Shown: positions 7,088 through 13,613, counted from the stretch's first letter. The stretch is 23,846 nt of DNA from Bacillota bacterium (GCA_023393235.1 JAEWMH010000065.1:1-23846), one strand, 5' to 3'. The notes: generated by a model from the letters alone, not told the origin. Numbers and translations are program-made.

Positions 7088-7144
7088 CACCCTTGTACCC
7101 TTTGTGAAGGCTTCGAGCCATCTTAAGGGGGACGGGGTGTTTTT
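7088..7144 (+). terminator. Possible Rho-independent terminator with internal loop
   Basis: CACCC (7088-7092) and CCCTT (7098-7102) can pair with GGGTG (7135-7139) and AAGGG (7125-7129) around a 5 x 5 internal loop, followed directly by TTTTT (7140-7144). The terminal part holds a small GAAG/CTTC hairpin. A further pair, ATGGCTC (7064-7070) with GAGCCAT (7115-7121), is an alternative fold. It lies just after the stop at 7061. Confidence 0.45.
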
Positions 7145-7153
7145 GTGCTGGCC

Positions 7154-7175
7154 TTAAACCTTCACACAGGTTTAA
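7154..7175. repeat. Inverted repeat TTAAACC-8-GGTTTAA, possible operator
   Basis: A perfect 7-bp inverted repeat with an 8-bp spacer, about 80 bp upstream of the GT39-like gene. It has operator-like symmetry. The -10/-35 boxes of that gene are not clear, so its position relative to the promoter is unknown. Confidence 0.4.
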
Positions 7176-7255
7176 CCCTTCCGGGCCGCGGGAATAGTGG
7201 ATAAGGTCAGGTCAGGGTTTTCCCACATAAAACGCACCGGAAAGGAGCATACCGC

Positions 7256-8497
7256 ATGAAGCTGTTAGCTAATTCCCGCCGTATTCCGGAGATTTTGATG
7301 ATCCCCGTATTGGGTCTGGCCTTATATTTGCGTCTGCATTTTCTGCGAAATGGTCAATTGGAGCCGTTGGAATGGGATCAGTTGAATTACACCAAGATGG
7401 CTCTGCAATGGCTGGAAACCGGCGTTTATGCCTATAGGGATACGGTTCCCAATACCTTGGTAACACCGGGGTTTCCTGCATTTCTCGCGCTGGTGTTCCG
7501 TATGTTCGGGTATGAGCAGCCAGAGGCCACGCTGATGCTGGTTAGAGAGCTTCAATGCTTTATTGCGTTGATTGCCGTCTGGTTCATATTCCGCACAGGC
7601 TGCAGGCTGTTCACTCCAGGAGCGGGACTGCTGGCCGCACTTTTTGCCGCCATTTATCCCTCTTACGTCTGGTCCTCCTCGCTTATTTTGACGGAGGTCA
7701 TTTTTCTTTCGTCGTTTACCGTGCTGCTATTCCTGCAGGTGAGGATCATACAGGAGAATCGGGGACTAGACCATATTTTGGCGGGGGCGATGCTGGCTGT
7801 GACGGTGCTGATCCGTCCCAATGTGATGCCTTTGGCGGTAGTGCCTTACCTGTTTTTGTGGATCAAAAATCGGAGTCTTCCCTGGGCCATGATCCTTCGG
7901 GGCGCTATCTCCTTCGGCATTCTCATGCTACCCTGGTGGGTGCGCAACTGGATCACCTTCCATGAGTTTATCCCTATCGCCAAGGGAGAGGCGGGGAATC
8001 CGTTCCTGGGCGGAACGGATCCTTACTTCCGGGGAACCATCGATTGGGAAACAATCGGGGAAGAGGGGCAGTTCCAGGAGGGCCTGCGGAGAATACGGGA
8101 GGGGCTAATCCAGGACCCGCTGCTGTGGATCGGGTGGTTTACAGTGGGCAAGTTCCACGTGTTCTTCCGGACACTCTGGGTGGGCTCCTATCCCTTCTCC
8201 GTACCGGAGTGGTACTTCTACCTGCTGAATAAGCTGCACTTCGTATTGGTGTATACCGGGTTGGCCGTGCTGCCGGTGATGGCGCTGCGGGGCAGGGGGG
8301 CTTATGGGTATCTACTGGCCGGTTTGGCGGTATTTTGGGGCGTACATCAGGTGTTTATTCCGGTGGACCGCTATTTGTATGGAATGCTTCCTTTCCTGAT
8401 GCTGGGGGTAGCTGGAGCGGCCGCCCAGCTGACTACCTCCCTTGCGGCTCGCGGTAGGCTGTTATGGCCCGGCTTGAGACGGACCGCCCAGGAGTAG
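7256..8497 (+). CDS. GT39/ArnT-like membrane glycosyltransferase (GT-C fold)
   Basis: A 413-residue polytopic membrane protein with roughly 9-11 hydrophobic segments. It has the layout of GT-C enzymes that use polyprenyl-phosphate sugars: a first helix (residues ~12-30), then a large external loop with the acidic motif EWDQLNYTKMA (Asp41 is the likely catalytic residue), followed by LVTPGFPAFLA, then repeated membrane helices with LIRPN and PWWVRNW motifs, and a C-terminal DRYLYGMLPFLML helix. These fit the glycosyltransferase 39 / ArnT-PMT group. It probably transfers a sugar to a cell-envelope lipid, polymer or protein outside the membrane; the acceptor is unknown. A good ribosome binding site AAAGGAG (7241-7247) lies 8 bases before the ATG. 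The gene ends in a hairpin shared with the convergent CBS gene. Confidence 0.85.
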   Translation: MKLLANSRRIPEILMIPVLGLALYLRLHFLRNGQLEPLEWDQLNYTKMALQWLETGVYAYRDTVPNTLVTPGFPAFLALVFRMFGYEQPEATLMLVRELQCFIALIAVWFIFRTGCRLFTPGAGLLAALFAAIYPSYVWSSSLILTEVIFLSSFTVLLFLQVRIIQENRGLDHILAGAMLAVTVLIRPNVMPLAVVPYLFLWIKNRSLPWAMILRGAISFGILMLPWWVRNWITFHEFIPIAKGEAGNPFLGGTDPYFRGTIDWETIGEEGQFQEGLRRIREGLIQDPLLWIGWFTVGKFHVFFRTLWVGSYPFSVPEWYFYLLNKLHFVLVYTGLAVLPVMALRGRGAYGYLLAGLAVFWGVHQVFIPVDRYLYGMLPFLMLGVAGAAAQLTTSLAARGRLLWPGLRRTAQE

Positions 8498-8510
8498 TTT
8501 TTCCTGTATA

Positions 8511-8557
8511 AAAAGCCACCCCCGCTCCGGATGCCCGGAGGACTGGGGATGGCTTTT
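8511..8557. terminator. Bidirectional terminator between the GT39-like and CBS genes
   Basis: AAAAGCCACCCC at the left pairs with GGGGATGGCTTTT at the right (one mismatch) around an inner hairpin CTCCGG-ATGC-CCGGAG. A T-run appears on both strands, so it can end both convergent transcripts. Confidence 0.8.
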
Positions 8558-8580
8558 GTTGCTTTTTCAAGCATACATAG

Positions 8581-8997
8581 TTATTTTACACTGTTGTTCA
8601 AAAGGCTTTTGGCTGAATACTCAATAATCTCGCCGCGCCGCACAATCCCGATAAAAATACCGTTGTCATCCACAACGGGAACGAAGTTCTGGACCTTGGC
8701 CAGGCGAAGCAGATCCTCCATATTGGAATCGATCCGCACGGTTTCATGCTTGGTGCGCAGCGGCACATCGTCCAGGGTGAAGTGGTGGGCGGTTTCGAAA
8801 TTCAGGTCTTGCTTGGATTTGAAGAACCAAAGCAGGTCACCCTCTGTCACTGTACCGGCATAAGCCCCGTTTTCCTGGAGAATCGGCACAGCGGTATAAC
8901 GGTGGAATTCCATCTTCTCCAACGTCTGGCGGAGAGTGGAGTGGGTGGACAAACAAACGACCTCCTGCTTAGGCAAAAGAAAAAAAGCAATGTTCAT
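8581..8997 (-). CDS. CBS domain pair protein
   Basis: A 138-residue protein made of two CBS motifs (about residues 8-60 and 75-125): HRYTAVPIL-x9-GTVTEGDLLW in the first and VPVVDDNGIFIGIVRRGEII in the second. Stand-alone CBS pairs of this kind usually bind adenine nucleotides (AMP, ATP or c-di-AMP) and act as regulatory modules; its partner is not visible here. The start is set at 8997 (MNIAFFLLPK) because AAGGAG lies at 9008-9013, 10 bases upstream; an ATG at 9102 in the same frame would add 35 residues with no domain likeness and would include the candidate promoter. Firmicute homologues that I recall also begin MNIxFFL-PK. Divergent from the PAP2-like gene. Confidence 0.88.
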   Translation of the reverse strand: MNIAFFLLPKQEVVCLSTHSTLRQTLEKMEFHRYTAVPILQENGAYAGTVTEGDLLWFFKSKQDLNFETAHHFTLDDVPLRTKHETVRIDSNMEDLLRLAKVQNFVPVVDDNGIFIGIVRRGEIIEYSAKSLLNNSVK

Positions 8998-9040
8998 GTT
9001 TGGCTGACTCCTTATCAGAACAATTATCAGTCCCTCTCCC

Positions 9041-9049
9041 ATTGTACCA
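9041..9049 (-). promoter_or_regulatory. Extended -10 promoter of the CBS gene
   Basis: On the minus strand TGGTACAAT is an extended -10 box (TG-N-TACAAT), 43 bp upstream of the chosen start. The -35 region is poor, as is usual for this class. Its position supports the shorter start. Confidence 0.55.
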
Positions 9050-9167
9050 GAAGTTGCCGGAGGATGGTACTTTGCCGGAATGTCCCGTTTGCTTACCCGC
9101 ATAGAAAACTTCTCCCCGCTTATCCTAATAAGGCAAAAAGCTTACCATACGAGGAGTGGACTGACGG

Positions 9168-9704
9168 ATGAATCGTGCTTTGGGAACGGCACTCTTAAGT
9201 GTAGGCGCCGCGCAGCTGCTGAAGGTACCCATATCGTTTGCTAATACGGGGCAATGGAGATGGTCGGCGCTGACTGAATCCGGCGGGATGCCCAGCTCCC
9301 ATTCCGCAGGCGCAGCTGCGTTGGCTTCTTATACCGCCCTCAAAAAAGGGACACATTCCATGGAATTCGCGATCAGCGCCCTCTACGGCCTGATCGTGAT
9401 GGCGGACGCCATGGGTGTGCGTCGCCATGCAGGAGAGATCGCTGTAGAGGTGAATGCTCTAGGACAGCGGGTGGAGGTTTTGTCCGGCCGTCAGCCTCCA
9501 GGTATACGCCGCAAGCGCCCTGTAGCGGAGCTGGAGGAGAGGCTGGGCCATATGCCCATCGAGGTGGCTGCAGGGACTGCCCTCGGGATTGGCATCGGAG
9601 TGGCCAGCTTTTTCAGCGAATGGGGAAAGGCTAAGCCCGTAGCGGTTCTCCAAAGGACCGCGAAGGAATGGCTCTCATGGGCACGGAAGCGGATCGGGGT
9701 TTGA
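9168..9704 (+). CDS. Divergent PAP2 family protein (YuiD-like, DUF212)
   Basis: A 178-residue membrane protein with the PAP2-type motifs SGGMPSSHSA (residues 38-47) and GVRRHAGE (83-90), which match the divergent PAP2 family including B. subtilis YuiD. Hydrophobic segments lie at about 3-20, 46-60, 66-82 and 152-168. The conserved Ser-His and Arg-His residues suggest acid phosphatase or phosphotransferase chemistry on a lipid phosphate, but no substrate is established. The region at 90-140 (NALGQRVEVL, GHMPIEVAAGTALG) also fits the family. The ribosome binding site GAGGAG is 11 bases upstream. The YjcF-like gene follows after 63 bp in the same direction and may be co-transcribed. Confidence 0.88.
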   Translation: MNRALGTALLSVGAAQLLKVPISFANTGQWRWSALTESGGMPSSHSAGAAALASYTALKKGTHSMEFAISALYGLIVMADAMGVRRHAGEIAVEVNALGQRVEVLSGRQPPGIRRKRPVAELEERLGHMPIEVAAGTALGIGIGVASFFSEWGKAKPVAVLQRTAKEWLSWARKRIGV

Positions 9705-9733
9705 CGGATAAGATGAAGCAGGCTATGATGATT

Positions 9734-9754
9734 CCTATCTTAGAAATAGATAGG
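9734..9754 (+). promoter_or_regulatory. Hairpin overlapping the ribosome binding site of the GNAT gene
   Basis: CCTATCT (9734-9740) and AGATAGG (9748-9754) form a perfect 7-bp stem with a 7-nt loop. The 3' arm includes the first bases of AGGAG (9752-9756), the ribosome binding site of the next gene. In the RNA it could restrict ribosome entry. There is no T-run, so it is not a terminator. Confidence 0.5.
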
Positions 9755-9767
9755 AGCCTGATGATCC

Positions 9768-10205
9768 GTGACCATTATCCCCGTTACAACCCGCCAGGAG
9801 CTGGATGCCTGCCTGGCCATCCGCATGAAGGTATTCGTTGACGAGCAGCAGGTTCCGGCCGATGAGGAACTGGACGAATATGACGTTTCCCCGCAGGCTT
9901 GCCATCATCTGCTGCTGACAGATGGGGACAAGCCTGTTGCCACCGGACGCTGGAAGGTATACGAGGCTGGCACCGCCAAGCTGCAGCGAATTGCGGTGAT
10001 GCAGGAATACCGCGGCGGCGGCACCGGCCGCTTGTTGATGGATGCACTGGAGGACAGTGCCCGCCAGGCCGGAATGAAGCGGACCATCCTGGACGGCCAG
10101 TGCCAGGCCGAAGGCTTTTATAACAAGCTGGGTTACGTTACGGTGTCCACGGAGCCTTTCCTGGATGCGGGTATCCTCCACGTACGGATGCAGAAGGAGC
10201 TGTAA
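9768..10205 (+). CDS. GNAT family N-acetyltransferase, YjcF-like
   Basis: A 145-residue GNAT protein. It begins with GTG (ribosome binding site AGGAG at 9752-9756, 11 bases away). The motif for acetyl-CoA binding is LQRIAVMQEYRGGGTGRLL (residues 72-90). The segment IRMKVFVDEQQVPADEELDE (18-37), the HHLLLTDGDKPVATGRW motif and the C-terminal EPFLDAGILHVRM match what I recall of B. subtilis YjcF and ElaA-like enzymes. The substrate of this subgroup is not known. It is 63 bp downstream of the PAP2-like gene and probably read through from it. It converges with argS; only 19 bp separate the two stop codons and I see no hairpin there. Confidence 0.88.
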   Translation: MTIIPVTTRQELDACLAIRMKVFVDEQQVPADEELDEYDVSPQACHHLLLTDGDKPVATGRWKVYEAGTAKLQRIAVMQEYRGGGTGRLLMDALEDSARQAGMKRTILDGQCQAEGFYNKLGYVTVSTEPFLDAGILHVRMQKEL

Positions 10206-10224
10206 GTAAGTCCCGGCTATCCCT

Positions 10225-12114
10225 TTACATCCTGTCGGGGGCGGGCAGGCCAAGGACTTCGAAGGAGTCACCCAGGGTCTCCCGGGCACGGTCCGTCAGC
10301 CACAAGCGGAATTGGAGCAGAGACTCCTCACCGGCCTTTAGGATCGGGCAGTGGGCATAAAATTGGTTAAATAATGTGGCCAGCTCATGGGCATAATGGG
10401 CAATCAACTGGGGCGCCAGTTCGGCTCCTGCCGCGGCAAGGGTTTCCTGCCAGCCGGACAGGTGGCGCAGCAGCGCGTGCTCCTCCTCCACAAGCAGCGG
10501 GAAGCTTTCCGGTACTGCGAACGCAGTGACGCCGGAGGCTTCTTTTGCTTTGTGGAGAACCTTGCAGGAGCGGGCATAGGCATACATCAGGTATATGCCC
10601 GTATTTCCAGTGACCTCCGTCGCCTGATCCAGATCAAATACCACCTCCGTCTGCAGGCTGTAACGCAGCAGGTAATAACGGATAGCGGCGGCGGCCAGTG
10701 CCTTACTGGAGATTCCGTTTTGGTCCTCTTGCTTGTTTTGGATAATCTCCTCCATCCGGGCGAGCAGGGTCTGATTGCGGATACCGATGCCCTGTCTGCC
10801 TGACATAGCGTAGGAGGGTTTTCCCGCGCTGGTGTCCACCCCCAGCTCGGCCGCTGAAGCTGGGCTTAGCGAAACCACACCGTAAGCCACATGGTGGAGG
10901 TTGTCCGCCTGCTTATGAAAACCAAGAGCGGCTAGCGCCTGCTTCACCACCGCCTGCGGATACTCCTGACGCTGGTCGATGACGTTGATCACCGTCTCGC
11001 CGCTTCCGAAGGGAAGGTCTCCCGCACCTTCCGCGGAGGTGGTCCAAACCGGGCCGTTCCATGGCTGGTACCGGAAATTCCGTCCCGAGAGACCGAACTT
11101 CCAGAGGTGGTATGCAATGTCCTTGGCCGTATAGGTCAAAATACCGTTGGAGCGCACCAACACCTTGTCGGCCACAAACTCGCTCTCTGTTTCCGCTGTG
11201 CTTTCCCCCTCATGCTGCTTCAAAATCCAGCAGCCTGCAAGTTTGCCTTCCTCCACCCGGACAAAAAGCCCCGTCGTCTCCAGCAATTGGGCTGCCGCAT
11301 CCCAGAAGCCCTCCCGTACAATATTACTTTCCCATACCAGAAGATCGTAACCGATTTGAAAACCGGCCATTTCCTCCAGATGCTCCTTCACAATCCGCTC
11401 CGCGGTTACGGCTCCCAACCATGCAAGATTATTCCCGCCTTCTTCCAGGGCATGGAGCACACGGCTCCGCTCCTCCGTAAGCCCCGGCTCTTCCTGATAC
11501 CTGCGGTTTATCGCTGTATACAGGTCCCAGCAGTAATCACCGAAGCGCTGCTGCGTACCCTCCATGGGCAACTGGAGAAGTCCCACCATTGTATCCGCCA
11601 ACTGGTTGCCCAAGTCGTCGATATAGTTATGGATCTCCACCTGGTAACCCAGACGCTTCAGCAATCTGCCCAGGGTATCCCCGATGCAGGAATTGCGGAG
11701 GTGGCCAATATGCGCGCTTTTGTTAGGATTTATACTGGTATGTTCAATAATCACCTTCCCCGACGGGGCGGGGGGCAGGGAGAAGGCGGAGCCGGCCCAT
11801 TCCCGCCAATCCACATAGAAGTTTACAAACCCGGGAGGCGCGGCTTCAATCCGGGCCATGATGCGGCCAAGCCACGGGTCCAGCCGCAGGAGTCCAGCCA
11901 GCTCCTCCGCCAGCTTCATCGGGGGAAGGCGCAGCCGCTTGGCCAACTGGAGAGGAGCGTTGGTTGCATAATCCCCATGCCGCAGCTGACCGGGCTGCTC
12001 TACAGTAAGCCGAAGCTCTCCGGCTCCGGCCATGCTTTCATACCCTGTCTCCCGCAGCAGCTCCTTTACCCCATTCTCCACAGACGCTCTGACCTTTTGA
12101 CCCAACATGCCCAT
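10225..12114 (-). CDS. argS: Arginyl-tRNA synthetase
   Basis: A class I aminoacyl-tRNA synthetase of 629 residues that charges tRNA-Arg. An N-terminal Add-1-type domain (GQLRHGDYATNAPLQLAKRL, 42-61) is followed by the catalytic core with SINPNKSAHIGHLRN (HIGH at 135-138) and NYIDDLGNQ (163-171). The KMSKS equivalent is AMSGRQG (436-442); a loss of the first Lys is common in ArgRS. The C-terminal anticodon-binding domain carries LMYAYARSCKVLHKA and ends in a typical tail (AHYAHELATLFNQFY). It is about 70 residues longer than the usual ~556-residue bacterial form, so it could be a second, distinct ArgRS type. Start chosen at 12114 with GGAGG 7 bases upstream. Expression is controlled by the T-box leader directly upstream. 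Confidence 0.95.
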   Translation of the reverse strand: MGMLGQKVRASVENGVKELLRETGYESMAGAGELRLTVEQPGQLRHGDYATNAPLQLAKRLRLPPMKLAEELAGLLRLDPWLGRIMARIEAAPPGFVNFYVDWREWAGSAFSLPPAPSGKVIIEHTSINPNKSAHIGHLRNSCIGDTLGRLLKRLGYQVEIHNYIDDLGNQLADTMVGLLQLPMEGTQQRFGDYCWDLYTAINRRYQEEPGLTEERSRVLHALEEGGNNLAWLGAVTAERIVKEHLEEMAGFQIGYDLLVWESNIVREGFWDAAAQLLETTGLFVRVEEGKLAGCWILKQHEGESTAETESEFVADKVLVRSNGILTYTAKDIAYHLWKFGLSGRNFRYQPWNGPVWTTSAEGAGDLPFGSGETVINVIDQRQEYPQAVVKQALAALGFHKQADNLHHVAYGVVSLSPASAAELGVDTSAGKPSYAMSGRQGIGIRNQTLLARMEEIIQNKQEDQNGISSKALAAAAIRYYLLRYSLQTEVVFDLDQATEVTGNTGIYLMYAYARSCKVLHKAKEASGVTAFAVPESFPLLVEEEHALLRHLSGWQETLAAAGAELAPQLIAHYAHELATLFNQFYAHCPILKAGEESLLQFRLWLTDRARETLGDSFEVLGLPAPDRM

Positions 12115-12154
12115 GCCGCCACCTCCATAATTCGTTCCATTCTTGTTTCTGCGT

Positions 12155-12399
12155 AAAACAAAAACAGCCTCCGTCTCAACAAAGAGACGAAAGCTGACGC
12201 ATTCGCGGTACCACTCTTATTGCCCCCCGCTTACGGGAAGCCACTCGGACAAAGATAACGGTTTTACCGGGATTCTTCTGAGGAATCCATCTCATGGGCC
12301 CGTTCGCATGAGGGAGGCGTACCGGGTTCCACCATCTCCGGCTCGCTGGGACTGCCTGCCCGAACGCTACTCTTCCATTTCACAGATATTGAAAATATT
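12155..12399 (-). ncRNA. T-box riboswitch leader of argS (specifier CGG, Arg)
   Basis: On the minus strand the leader begins about 12399 and ends in a terminator. Stem I contains GAAGAGTAG (the AGUA side of the loop E motif) and, opposite it, ATGC-GAA-CGG (GAA at 12303-12305, CGG at 12300-12302). The three bases after GAA are the specifier codon, CGG for Arg, which agrees with the gene. The distal part has CCGG-AGATGGTGGAAC-CCGG. The T-box sequence AAGAGTGGTACCGCG (12204-12218) carries the TGGT bulge that pairs with the tRNA acceptor end. The terminator pairs AGCnnnnGTCTC-type arms (12166-12195) with a U-rich tail; AAGAG of the T-box can pair with CTCTT of the terminator arm to form the antiterminator. 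Confidence 0.92.
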
Positions 12400-12405
12400 G
12401 GACCC

Positions 12406-12434
12406 ATTATAGCAGCTGCCTTCACGTGCCGCAA
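12406..12434 (-). promoter_or_regulatory. Promoter of the argS T-box transcript
   Basis: On the minus strand TTGCGG (12429-12434) and a perfect TATAAT (12406-12411) are 17 bp apart. It starts the leader about 285 nt upstream of argS. Confidence 0.75.
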
Positions 12435-12468
12435 GCCCCCGGTTGGGATTTTTTCGGAATGCGTACTC

Positions 12469-12634
12469 GAAAAACCAACTATAAATCACCGGTAATACCC
12501 TAAACTGGACCATTGTATATGAAAAATCATATATAAAAACCCATATCCAGCCTCATGCACCGGATTAAGCTTGGAAAATCATTTTTAACCTTCCAAATCA
12601 GCCCTCTAGCCGGCTTTTTTGATCGAAAAATCAT
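12469..12634. repeat. A-rich motif repeated at exact 52-bp intervals
   Basis: This 318-bp gap (12421-12738) holds no gene that I accept. GAAAAACCAA at 12469, GAAAAATCAT at 12521, GGAAAATCAT at 12573 and GAAAAATCAT at 12625 start exactly 52 bp apart. The DNA between the motifs is only weakly similar (a CC...CCTC...CCGG pattern in the second and third gaps). A perfect 7-bp stem TATATGA/TCATATA also lies at 12516-12533. The region lies between the argS promoter and the tRNA-Thr promoter. Confidence 0.55.
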
Positions 12635-12690
12635 ACACAGCATGAGCTCGATAGGTGGTCCGGGTACGGTAAAAAACTTTGAAACCCCCA

Positions 12691-12719
12691 TTGAAAAATG
12701 GGATTTGTTGTACTATAAT
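12691..12719 (+). promoter_or_regulatory. Sigma-A promoter of tRNA-Thr
   Basis: TTGAAA (12691-12696) and perfect TATAAT (12714-12719) with a 17-bp spacer, ending 19 bp upstream of the tRNA. Confidence 0.85.
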
Positions 12720-12738
12720 TCTCTTTGCCGTTGTTTTT

Positions 12739-12809
12739 GCCGAGTTAGTTAAATGGCATAACAGTGCACTCGTAATGCACAATTAGCAGTTCGATTCTGC
12801 TACTCGGCA
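12739..12809 (+). tRNA. tRNA-Thr (anticodon CGT)
   Basis: A cloverleaf with acceptor GCCGAGT/ACTCGGC (7 bp, perfect), T8-A9, D stem GTTA/TAAC with a 7-nt loop, anticodon stem GTGCA/TGCAC with loop CTCGTAA (anticodon CGT, reading ACG), a 4-nt variable loop AATT, T arm AGCAG-TTCGATT-CTGCT and discriminator A. No CCA is encoded. It is a solitary unit with its own promoter and terminator. Confidence 0.93.
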
Positions 12810-12818
12810 TCACCACAC

Positions 12819-12862
12819 ATCCGCCTGCGTCTCCCTTTTGGGAAATGCAGGCGGATTTTTTT
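12819..12862 (+). terminator. Rho-independent terminator of tRNA-Thr
   Basis: ATCCGCCTGC (12819-12828) pairs perfectly with GCAGGCGGAT (12847-12856), with an inner CCC/GGG pairing in the loop, followed by a run of T. Confidence 0.9.
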
Positions 12863-12956
12863 AGGCGCATCCTTGAACCACCGGCAGCGGGCGGGCATAT
12901 AGTATTCTACGCTATAGCCTCGTGAAGGCACCCCTACGAAAGGTCGGTGGATAAGC

Positions 12957-13166
12957 ATGTCCAAGAACAAAACCGCCAAAAAGAATGACCCGCCCTCCAG
13001 TCTTGACCGGAACCGCTTCAATATGAAGGTGGTCACCTCCGATACCTGCCGGTCCTGCAAAACCCCTTGCTCCCGCGGGTTACGGTATGTGGAGCACATG
13101 AATGAGCCCGGCTCCATCGGCATCGGGGTGCCCTGCATTCTGACCCGGGGCAAAGGCTACAAGTAA
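12957..13166 (+). CDS. Small Cys-containing protein of unknown function (69 aa)
   Basis: A 69-residue basic protein starting MSKNKTAKKNDPPSS. It has Cys at 31, 34, 38 and 56 in the pattern C-x2-C-x3-C-x17-C (TCRSCKTPCSRG then GVPCILTRG), a possible zinc or iron site. There is no signal peptide or membrane segment. The ATG has a GGTGG ribosome binding site 6 bases ahead. A possible promoter is TTGAAC (12873-12878) with TATAGT (12898-12903), but the spacer is 19 bp. The codon use and the Arg/Lys-rich composition look like a real gene. I do not recognise the family. It converges with the Spo0E-like gene. Confidence 0.72.
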   Translation: MSKNKTAKKNDPPSSLDRNRFNMKVVTSDTCRSCKTPCSRGLRYVEHMNEPGSIGIGVPCILTRGKGYK

Positions 13167-13184
13167 CCGGCTCCTCTCTTGGAG

Positions 13185-13210
13185 ACAAAAATAAACCGCC
13201 TATCAGGCGG
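13185..13210 (-). terminator. Terminator of the Spo0E-like gene
   Basis: CCGCC-TATCA-GGCGG hairpin (13196-13210). Read on the minus strand it is followed by TTTATTTTTG, so it ends the Spo0E-like transcript. Confidence 0.72.
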
Positions 13211-13238
13211 CATACACGAGTCGGATCCTTATGGAGTT

Positions 13239-13415
13239 CTATGTAATGCCTAACCGCTGCCGTTTCATCTCCTGTACAATCAGAGTATCCAAATGCTGGC
13301 TCAGGGCAAGCACCCGGGGATCCAGAAGGTTAAACTGGTTCTGTTCGGCGAGATGGACCAGCAGCTTTTTCAATTCGCAGATTTCAACATCAAGTCTGTT
13401 GGGTAAAGGCTGCAT
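13239..13415 (-). CDS. Spo0E-like aspartyl-phosphate phosphatase (58 aa)
   Basis: A 58-codon frame starting MQPLPNRLDVEICELKKLL. It has the family signature S-Q-x-L-D-x-L-I in LSQHLDTLIVQEMKRQ (residues 38-53); the Ser-Gln-x-x-Asp core is the part that touches the receiver domain and the phosphate. The layout is two helices joined by a short loop, as in Spo0E, YisI and YnzD. These proteins remove the phosphate from Spo0A~P and delay sporulation, so this one probably acts in the cytoplasm on Spo0A or a related response regulator. The ribosome binding site GGAGG is 7 bases ahead of the ATG, and a hairpin terminator follows the stop. Spo0E paralogues are typically multiple in Paenibacillus. Confidence 0.85.
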   Translation of the reverse strand: MQPLPNRLDVEICELKKLLVHLAEQNQFNLLDPRVLALSQHLDTLIVQEMKRQRLGIT

Positions 13416-13527
13416 TCGTTGTCCTCCACGAAAAAAATGTTGTTGGATAAAGTGTTATTTGATGGATTATGTAAGCTGCTAATTAATTGTAACGGATATG
13501 TGTCCGGCAGATCAAGCGGTTGTTGTT

Positions 13528-13554
13528 GGAAAGCCCGGAAAGCCCGGAAAGCCC
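13528..13554. repeat. Three exact tandem copies of GGAAAGCCC
   Basis: A 9-bp unit repeated three times without error (13528-13536, 13537-13545, 13546-13554), in the 198-bp gap between the Spo0E-like gene and the amidase gene. In one plus-strand frame it would read Gly-Lys-Pro repeats, but that frame has no ribosome binding site. No clear promoter for the amidase is visible here. Confidence 0.85.
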
Positions 13555-13613
13555 GGACGAATCCGGCTGCGTCCGAATAGACTGGTTGTAAAACGCCGGA
13601 GAGGGGGATCGGC

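Noticed and set aside
9002..9102. Longer start (ATG 9102) for the CBS protein
   Set aside because: The extra 35 codons include the extended -10 box and lack family likeness; AAGGAG precedes the ATG at 8997.
11107..12156. 349-codon plus-strand frame
   Set aside because: Antisense to argS and its leader; composition (His, Gln, Pro-rich) is typical of a shadow frame.
12469..12634. Possible CRISPR array
   Set aside because: The repeated unit is only 10 bp, imperfect, and there are no cas genes; real CRISPR repeats are longer and near identical.
12555..12752. 65-codon plus-strand frame
   Set aside because: No ribosome binding site, and it runs into tRNA-Thr and across its promoter.
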